From Pseudoruegeria sp. HB172150 (GTDB lineage: Bacteria > Pseudomonadota > Alphaproteobacteria > Rhodobacterales > Rhodobacteraceae), in assembly GCF_013184805.1 (NCBI RefSeq), contig NZ_JAATNG010000002.1, forward strand, positions 248,001 to 312,000: a stretch of DNA of 64,000 bases, given 5' to 3'. Within the stretch, counting starts at the first letter, position 1; each line of letters starts with the position of its first letter. Below the pieces are notes generated by a model, which did not search any database, was not told the origin of the DNA, and saw only the letters and a list, made by a program, of their open reading frames with translations. Both the position numbers and the translations under genes were made by a program. This document shows, piece by piece, positions 58,240-64,000 of the stretch.

Positions 58240-58332
58240 CTAGATTACCCGCACCAGCATGAAGATGCCGAAGGTAATCGCCAGAAACGCGATGTCGCCA
58301 AAAGGTATACTGAAGGCGCCTGCCGTGCCCAT
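58240..58332 (-). CDS. Putative 30-residue single-helix membrane protein
   Basis: The frame starts at an ATG preceded by GAGGACAAGAAA and ends at TAG. The product has a short polar start and one membrane helix (DIAFLAITFGIFMLVRVI), resembling tiny subunits of respiratory oxidases or transporters, though no partner gene is adjacent. It lies downstream of maeB on the same strand (150-base gap). The call rests on the ribosome site and membrane pattern only. Confidence 0.4.
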   Translation of the reverse strand: MGTAGAFSIPFGDIAFLAITFGIFMLVRVI

Positions 58333-58483
58333 TTTCTTGTCCTCGAAAGATGGCCCCCACGAAGCAGATAGGGTGAAGATGGCGCGACCGAAAGCTACCG
58401 ATTTCGGCAGGTAACCTTTTGCATAGGAACGAAAAATTCAGAGCCGATCGAACCGTTCCAGTGACGCGACGGCAGTTGCCGTG

Positions 58484-60763
58484 CTATCCGTAATGCGCCA
58501 CTGGCGTGCCTGCTATGGCGGACATGTTCAACAGTCCGCGGGCGGTGATCGAAGGGGTCACGACATGGGCGCGGTTGCCCATGCCCATGAGAATCGGTCC
58601 AACCTCCAGCCCGTTCGCCTTCATCTTGAGAACGTTGCGCACACCGCTCGCCGCGTCGGAGGACGAGAAGATCAGCACATTGGCTGCTCCGTCGAAGCGG
58701 CTGCCCGGAAGGAGGCGGTCGCGGAGTTCCTGATCCAGCGCTGAATCGACATGCATTTCGCCGTCGAAGGCAAAGTCGGCCTGATACTCCTCCAGAAGCT
58801 CCAGCGCGCGGCGCATTCGGCGGCCGCTTTCACTGTCGAGATTGCCGAATTGCGAATGCGAACACAGTGCGATCTTGGGTTCGACGCCGAAGCGGCGAAC
58901 ATGGCGAGCGGCGCCAATCGCGGTTTCAGCGATCTCTTCGGCCGAGGGCGTCTGATGTACTTGCGTGTCAGCAATGAACAGCGGGCCGTCCTCGAGGATC
59001 ATCAGCGAGAGCGCGCCGACCGGGTGCAGGTGCCGGGTCGCCAGCACCTGGCGGATGTAATTCAGGTGCCAGCCATACTGGCCGAATGTACCGCAGATCA
59101 TGCTGTCGGCCTCGCCCCGATGCACCATGACGGTGCCGATGGCCGTAGTGTTCGTGCGCATTATCGCGCGGGCGAGATCCGGCGTTACACCTCGGCGAGC
59201 CATGATCTGGTGATAGGTCTCCCAGTATTCGCGGTAGCGCGGGTCGTTCTCGGGATTGACCAGGTCGAAGTCTCTGCCGGGGCGGATCGAAAGGCCCGCA
59301 CGCTCGCAGCGGGTTTCCACCACCTCGGGCCGGCCGATCAGAATGGGTGTATCGGTGGTTTCCTCGATCATCGCATTGGCGGCGCGGAGCACGCGTTCGT
59401 CCTCTCCTTCGGCGAAGACGATATTGCGCTTAGCGGTTGCAGCAGCCTGAAAAACCGGGCGCATGATCAGGGCGGATCGGAAGACCGACCCGTCGAGGCG
59501 GCTTTTGTATGCATTAAGGTCTTCGAGTGGACGGGTTGCCACTCCTGACGCCATTGCTGCCTTTGCCACGGCAGAGGCGACAACGCCGATCAGTCGGGGG
59601 TCGAAGGGTTTCGGGATCAGGTAGTCGGCCCCAAAGGTAAGTTGCTCGCCCTGATAGGCTGCAGCGGCCTCGGCGCTCGTCGTGGCCCGGGCCAGCGCGG
59701 CGATTCCTTCAATGCAGGCGATCTGCATCTCGTCGTTGATCTCGGTCGCGCCTACATCCAGCGCGCCGCGGAATATGAAAGGGAAACAGAGGACGTTGTT
59801 GACCTGGTTCGGGTAGTCGCTGCGTCCGGTGGCAATGATCGCGTCCGGTTTGGCTTCACGCGCCAACTCGGGCAGAATTTCGGGCGTCGGGTTGGCGAGG
59901 GCAAATACGATAGGTCGGTCGGCCATCTTCGCAACCATCTCTGGCTGCAGCACCCTTGGTCCGGAGAGGCCCAGGAACATGTCCGCGCCGCCAATCACGT
60001 CATCCAGCGTCTTCGCTCCGCCAGGCTGGGCATAGGCCGCCTTTTGCGGGTTCATGTCCACGTCACGGCCCTCGTGGACCAAGCCGTGGATGTCGCAGAG
60101 CCAGACGTTTTCGCGTTTCACGCCCAGCTTCAGCAGCATGTTCAGGCAGGCAATCCCTGCTGCCCCGCCGCCGGTCGAGACGATCTTGATATCCTCGACT
60201 GACTTGCCGGCGACACGCAACGCATTGGTGGCCGCCGCTCCCACCACAATGGCTGTTCCGTGCTGATCGTCGTGGAAGACGGGGATATTCATTCGCTCAC
60301 GGCACAGCTTTTCCACGATGAAGCAATCCGGCGCCTTAATGTCTTCAAGGTTGATTGCGCCGAAGGTCGGCTCGAGTGCGCAGATGATATCGGCCAGTTT
60401 TTCCGGATCGGGTTCATTCAGCTCGATGTCGAAGCAGTCGATATTCGAGAACTTCTTGAACAGGACCGCCTTGCCTTCCATCACGGGTTTCGAGGCGAGC
60501 CCCCCGATGTTCCCCAGGCCCAGCACGGCCGAACCGTTCGAAACGACGGCAACGAGGTTTCCGCGCGCGGTATACCGGCTCGCAGTTTGCGGATCTGCCT
60601 TGATTTCAAGGCAAGCTTCGGCAACGCCGGGGGAATAGGCAAGCGACAGATCGCGCCCATTAGCCAATGGCTTGGTGGCGCGAACCTCTAGTTTCCCAGG
60701 CTTTGGATTCTCGTGGTATGACAGTGCGTTCTGGCGGAACGCATCGCTGTGTTGTTCTGACAC
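58484..60763 (-). CDS. maeB: NADP-dependent malic enzyme with phosphotransacetylase-like domain
   Basis: The 759-residue protein has a malic enzyme N-domain ([20 protein letters not shown], with YSPGVAEAC), an NAD(P)-binding domain ([16 protein letters not shown]) and a C-terminal PTA_PTB-type domain (about residues 430-755) that mediates acetyl-CoA control but is usually catalytically inactive. It converts malate to pyruvate and CO2 with NADPH. The GTG start at 60763 follows GGGGAAGAGG and gives the usual family length. Together with acs it places C2/C4 carbon metabolism genes in the same window. Confidence 0.95.
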   Translation of the reverse strand: MSEQHSDAFRQNALSYHENPKPGKLEVRATKPLANGRDLSLAYSPGVAEACLEIKADPQTASRYTARGNLVAVVSNGSAVLGLGNIGGLASKPVMEGKAVLFKKFSNIDCFDIELNEPDPEKLADIICALEPTFGAINLEDIKAPDCFIVEKLCRERMNIPVFHDDQHGTAIVVGAAATNALRVAGKSVEDIKIVSTGGGAAGIACLNMLLKLGVKRENVWLCDIHGLVHEGRDVDMNPQKAAYAQPGGAKTLDDVIGGADMFLGLSGPRVLQPEMVAKMADRPIVFALANPTPEILPELAREAKPDAIIATGRSDYPNQVNNVLCFPFIFRGALDVGATEINDEMQIACIEGIAALARATTSAEAAAAYQGEQLTFGADYLIPKPFDPRLIGVVASAVAKAAMASGVATRPLEDLNAYKSRLDGSVFRSALIMRPVFQAAATAKRNIVFAEGEDERVLRAANAMIEETTDTPILIGRPEVVETRCERAGLSIRPGRDFDLVNPENDPRYREYWETYHQIMARRGVTPDLARAIMRTNTTAIGTVMVHRGEADSMICGTFGQYGWHLNYIRQVLATRHLHPVGALSLMILEDGPLFIADTQVHQTPSAEEIAETAIGAARHVRRFGVEPKIALCSHSQFGNLDSESGRRMRRALELLEEYQADFAFDGEMHVDSALDQELRDRLLPGSRFDGAANVLIFSSSDAASGVRNVLKMKANGLEVGPILMGMGNRAHVVTPSITARGLLNMSAIAGTPVAHYG

Positions 60764-61179
60764 GGCCTCTTCCCCGTAACGGCTTCGAGGCTTCCTTACC
60801 CAGATTTCCAGTTGGCCGAAACGGGGTGAATACGCCGCAATGCAGCAAGCGTTTGAACGAACTTTGCTGATAGCGTTGTTGGGTGTTGCCCTCATCGGCT
60901 ACTGCAGCGGTCAGGTTGCCGGAGAACGACGCGTCAGTTTCTTCCGCCAGTTTTTCAGCTTCACAGATTGCTTGTTGGTCATCAGTTCGTCGATTCAACG
61001 GTTTAGATAACCGCGGTCATCCGGGCGACTGCTACTGCATGAGGCCGTGCTACATAGCGTGAACCAACTCTGGCCATCGTCAGAGTCGTACTCCGCCGGA
61101 TCATGTTGCTCTCGGTGCTTCTGGTCTTGCGCTTCGACCTCCGCCGCAGCAGGCTGGTCCGAAACGGAAAGGCCCGCCC
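60764..61179. other. Intergenic stretch between maeB and cdd
   Basis: About 416 bases between divergent genes. It must hold both promoters, but I see no convincing boxes or hairpins. Short frames on both strands (including a 23-codon basic frame on the minus strand around 60920-60990) lack ribosome sites. Confidence 0.4.
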
Positions 61180-61572
61180 ATGTCGTTGCTGGAAGATGCC
61201 GCAAAGGTTCGCGAAAACGCTTATGCCCCGTATTCCGGTTTCAAGGTCGGCGCGGCGCTGCGGACACTCTCGGGCAATGTCTATACTGGTTGCAATGTCG
61301 AGAACGCGGCCTATCCGGAAGGCACCTGCGCCGAGGCCGGAGCCATCGCTGCGATGGTTGCCGCAGGAGAGACCGAGATCGCAGAGCTATCGGTTATCGC
61401 CGATAGTTCCGAACCAGTAGCGCCCTGTGGTGGTTGCCGCCAGAAGATTGCGGAATTTGCCAAGCAGGACGTGGTAGTTACACTGGCTACGACTTCTGGC
61501 CTAACCCAGGGTATTACCGTGCGTGACCTGCTGCCGGGTGCATTCAACGCCGCCGCGATGGACAAGGGCTGA
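61180..61572 (+). CDS. cdd: Cytidine deaminase
   Basis: The 130-residue enzyme has the zinc site TCAEAGAI and PCGGCRQ and the substrate motif GCNVENAAYPEG typical of homotetrameric Cdd. It deaminates cytidine and deoxycytidine to uridine forms. It is followed after three bases by deoA, so nucleosides pass directly to phosphorolysis. Confidence 0.95.
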   Translation: MSLLEDAAKVRENAYAPYSGFKVGAALRTLSGNVYTGCNVENAAYPEGTCAEAGAIAAMVAAGETEIAELSVIADSSEPVAPCGGCRQKIAEFAKQDVVVTLATTSGLTQGITVRDLLPGAFNAAAMDKG

Positions 61573-61575
61573 ACC

Positions 61576-62883
61576 GTGGACGCGCGCGGCATCCTCGCGC
61601 GGTTGCGCCGGGGCGAACCCCTGACAGACGAAGACATTTCGTGGTTCGCAGAGGGCCTGGCCACAGGTGCGGTCGAAGATGCGCAGGCCGGCGCATTCGC
61701 GATGGCTTTGTGCCTGCAGCCGCGGACCGAACAAGAACGCGTGGCATTGACACTCGCGATGCGAGACAGTGGTCACGTGCTAGACTGGGATTTGCCCGGA
61801 CCTGTGCTCGACAAGCATTCTACCGGCGGAATTGGGGATTGCGTCTCGCTTCTGTTGGCCCCTGCGATGGCAGCGCTTGGCACCTTCGTGCCAATGGTCT
61901 CGGGCCGTGGACTTGGCCACACAGGCGGCACACTCGACAAGCTGGAAGCGATTCCGGGGCTCAGCACCGAGATGTCCGAGGCCAAGTTTCGCGCGATTGC
62001 CGAAGAGGCCGGCTGCGCTATCGTCGCCGCTTCGGCGGATACCGCCCCCGCCGACCGCCGGCTTTATGCGGTGCGCGATGTTACTTCGACAGTGGAGTCA
62101 ATTGATCTCATCACTGCCTCGATCCTGTCAAAAAAGCTGGCGGCCGGATTGGAGGCGTTGGTCCTGGACGTCAAGGTCGGCTCAGGCGCATTCATGAAGT
62201 CGATGGCGGAAGCCGAGGCGTTGGCCGAGGCACTGGTTTCCACCGCCAATGGTGCCGGCTGCGCTGCCTCGGCATTGATCACCGACATGAACCAGCCCTG
62301 TGTTCCCGCGGTTGGCAACGCGCTGGAAATTATCGAGGTAATGGAGGCGCTGGCTGGGGGCGATACCGCCAATCTGATCTGCGACCTGACAGCCGATCTT
62401 GGTGGCGAGATGCTTCGCCTGGCTGATATGGCCGAGACCCGCGCCGAAGGGGCCGAGATGGTGCTGCAGGCCATCGGCACCGGGGCCGCCGCCGAACGGT
62501 TCGGCCGGATGATTACCGCGATGGGCGGACCGGCTGATTTCGTTGATCGATGGCGTGACAGGTTGCCTTCCGCTCCTGTCTTTGCAACCGTTCCGGCGCC
62601 GGAGACCGGTTTTCTTGTCGGGGTCGATGGCGAGGCGCTGGGAAATGCAGTTGTTCGCTTGGGCGGTGGGCGGATGATCTCCGGTGATCGTATCGATCCG
62701 TCTGTCGGCCTCTCAGACATCGCGATGCTGGGTGATCCTGTGGATGCGGGTGCGCCGCTGGCCGTAGTCCATGCCGCAAACGAAGATGACGCGGCAGAGG
62801 CCATCTCCGCGCTTGCGTCCGCGTTTTCCATTGGTGAAGAGGTGCCTGATCTCCCACCCACGGTCTACAGGAGTGTACCCTGA
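61576..62883 (+). CDS. deoA: Thymidine phosphorylase
   Basis: The 435-residue protein shows the family signatures DKHSTGGIGD (phosphate/pyrimidine site), SGRGLGHTGGTLDKLE and VLDVKVGSGAFMK. It releases thymine or uracil and 2-deoxyribose-1-phosphate. The GTG start lies three bases after the cdd stop. The stop overlaps the deoB start as TGATG. The order cdd-deoA-deoB forms a deoxynucleoside salvage operon. Confidence 0.96.
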   Translation: MDARGILARLRRGEPLTDEDISWFAEGLATGAVEDAQAGAFAMALCLQPRTEQERVALTLAMRDSGHVLDWDLPGPVLDKHSTGGIGDCVSLLLAPAMAALGTFVPMVSGRGLGHTGGTLDKLEAIPGLSTEMSEAKFRAIAEEAGCAIVAASADTAPADRRLYAVRDVTSTVESIDLITASILSKKLAAGLEALVLDVKVGSGAFMKSMAEAEALAEALVSTANGAGCAASALITDMNQPCVPAVGNALEIIEVMEALAGGDTANLICDLTADLGGEMLRLADMAETRAEGAEMVLQAIGTGAAAERFGRMITAMGGPADFVDRWRDRLPSAPVFATVPAPETGFLVGVDGEALGNAVVRLGGGRMISGDRIDPSVGLSDIAMLGDPVDAGAPLAVVHAANEDDAAEAISALASAFSIGEEVPDLPPTVYRSVP

Positions 62884-64000
62884 TGCCGCGTGCCTTCCTC
62901 ATAGTCCTGGACTCCGTCGGCTGCGGCGGCGCGCCGGACGCGGCGGATTTTGGCGACGAGGGATCGAACACGTTGGCTCATATCGCACAGTGCTGCGCTG
63001 AGGGAAGAGCGGAAGAAGGTCGGACCGGATCGTTAACACTACCAAATCTGGATGCCCTCGGCCTCGGTGCGGCGATCCGGCTCGCCAGCGGCGCGGAAAC
63101 GCCCGGGCTCGACGCGACGCCGCAAGGTCTTTGGGGGGCCGCGACAGAGGTATCGCCGGGCAAGGATACGCCGTCCGGACATTGGGAACTGGCGGGAGTA
63201 CCAGTGCCTTGGGACTGGCACTATTTCCCCGACATCCAGCCCTGTTTTCCAGAAGACCTGGTCGCCAAAGTCTGCAATATCGCCGCAACTGACGGCATCC
63301 TCGGCAATTGTCATGCGTCCGGCACTGCCATCGTGGCCGAACTTGGGGCTGACCACATCCGCACCGGCTGGCCGATCTGCTACACTTCCGCCGACAGCGT
63401 CTTCCAGATAGCCGCGCATGAGGAACATTTTGGCCTCGAACGCCTTCTCTACCTCTGCAAGCGCCTCGCGCCCACGCTCCACGCGATGAAGGTCGGTCGG
63501 GTCATCGCCCGGCCTTTCGTCGGGACAGAGGCCGACGGGTTCACCCGCACCACCAACCGCAAGGACTACGCCATCGCGCCACCCAGCCCGACGATCTGCG
63601 ACTGGGTGCAGGACGCGGGCGGCCGAGTTCAGGCTGTGGGTAAGATCGGGGACATTTTCTCGATGCAGGGCATCGACGAGGTCCGCAAGGGCGCCGATCT
63701 TGCCCTCTTCGAACATCTTTGCGATTTCGCCGCCGAAGGCCCCGACTGTTCCTTTACCTTCGCGAACTTCGTCGAATTCGACAGCCTCTACGGCCACCGC
63801 CGCGACGTGTCCGGCTATGCGCGCGCGCTGGAGTGGTTTGACGCCGCGCTGCCACGCTTCCTGGGGTACCTGAAAGCCGGCGACCTCGCGCTCTTCACCG
63901 CCGACCACGGAAACGATCCCACCTGGGCCGGAACCGACCATACCCGCGAACGGGTGCCCGTGGTGGGTCATGGCCTCGGCCAGCGCGACATCAGCCAGGT
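62883..64000 (+). CDS. deoB: Phosphopentomutase (3' end beyond the window)
   Basis: The frame starts at the ATG overlapping the deoA stop and stays open to the last base, giving 372 residues of an expected 390-410. The metal and nucleophile motifs are present: LIVLDSVGCGGAPDA at the start, DTPSGHWE (with the phospho-acceptor Thr), and TADHGNDPTWAGTDHTRE near the end. DeoB converts deoxyribose-1-phosphate to the 5-phosphate. Only the last few residues are missing. Confidence 0.95.
   Translation, partial: MPRAFLIVLDSVGCGGAPDAADFGDEGSNTLAHIAQCCAEGRAEEGRTGSLTLPNLDALGLGAAIRLASGAETPGLDATPQGLWGAATEVSPGKDTPSGHWELAGVPVPWDWHYFPDIQPCFPEDLVAKVCNIAATDGILGNCHASGTAIVAELGADHIRTGWPICYTSADSVFQIAAHEEHFGLERLLYLCKRLAPTLHAMKVGRVIARPFVGTEADGFTRTTNRKDYAIAPPSPTICDWVQDAGGRVQAVGKIGDIFSMQGIDEVRKGADLALFEHLCDFAAEGPDCSFTFANFVEFDSLYGHRRDVSGYARALEWFDAALPRFLGYLKAGDLALFTADHGNDPTWAGTDHTRERVPVVGHGLGQRDISQ

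Noticed and set aside
60920-60990. A 23-codon basic frame on the minus strand upstream of maeB
   Set aside because: The Lys/Arg-rich peptide looks plausible, but there is no ribosome site and no paralogue to support it.

Overview
The window is high-GC alphaproteobacterial chromosome. It most probably comes from a member of the Rhodobacterales (Paracoccaceae or Roseobacteraceae). The reasons are the GapR nucleoid protein, an acetyl-CoA synthetase next to an ScfR-type regulator and a symporter-histidine kinase, DUF1127 mini-proteins, a MaeB malic enzyme with a phosphotransacetylase tail, and the general codon style. There is one tRNA gene (Thr, anticodon TGT). I saw no rRNA, prophage, transposase or CRISPR array, so this looks like core and soft-accessory chromosome rather than an island.

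Layout. 1-4.9 kb: the end of an NMT1-type ABC uptake operon, a small lipoprotein, two related micro-genes (37 and 43 codons), an exported isoaspartyl peptidase, and a prephenate/arogenate dehydrogenase that appears to carry a leader peptide and transcription attenuator. 4.9-17.4 kb: a carbon-uptake block in which a complete Liv-type ABC transporter operon (with a 56-residue gene between livG and livF) runs into acs. Divergent from it are an ScfR-like regulator and a CbrA/CrbS-like sensor with a lone receiver protein and a two-helix membrane partner. 17.5-24.1 kb: a FliM-like protein, a persulfide/sulfur cluster (DUF442 phosphatase, two YeeE/YedE halves, persulfide dioxygenase) divergent from a DksA-like gene across an FNR-type box, then gapR and an iron-type ABC permease. 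24.2-28.4 kb: tRNA-Thr, an outer-membrane protein, and a mobA/mobR-like pair (aromatic hydroxylase and MarR regulator) sharing a perfect palindrome.

28.4-38.3 kb: an ammonium transporter, a type II glutamine synthetase, two DUF1127 proteins around a YgjV-like protein, a STAS domain joined to an AraC-type helix-turn-helix, a cytochrome P450, and a divergent SARP-type DNA-binding domain fused to an alpha/beta hydrolase. Direct heptamer repeats lie in front of the last gene. A hybrid sensor kinase follows. 38.3-49.2 kb: dtd, a sugar kinase, a small heat-shock protein with a sigma-32-like promoter, a permease, and a membrane-stress cluster (TelA, XpaC, DUF2927, SPFH-GYF and zinc-ribbon proteins, with a globin and cytochrome b561). 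49.4-56.9 kb: rluB, a GNAT enzyme, tadA, a large ATPase-LuxR regulator with a DUF4242 protein, DUF2267 and an SLC13 permease. 57-64 kb: a porin, a 30-residue membrane ORF, maeB, and the nucleoside salvage operon cdd-deoA-deoB, with deoB cut by the window end.

The strongest leads for something undescribed are: (i) the leaderless Tyr-Tyr leader peptide with a four-segment attenuator ahead of the prephenate dehydrogenase; (ii) the pair of paralogous micro-proteins with an LSYLP core; (iii) the SARP-hydrolase/P450/STAS-AraC locus; and (iv) the sensor-symporter with its own small membrane subunit and an output-less receiver beside acs. All calls are from reading the sequence; no database search was possible.
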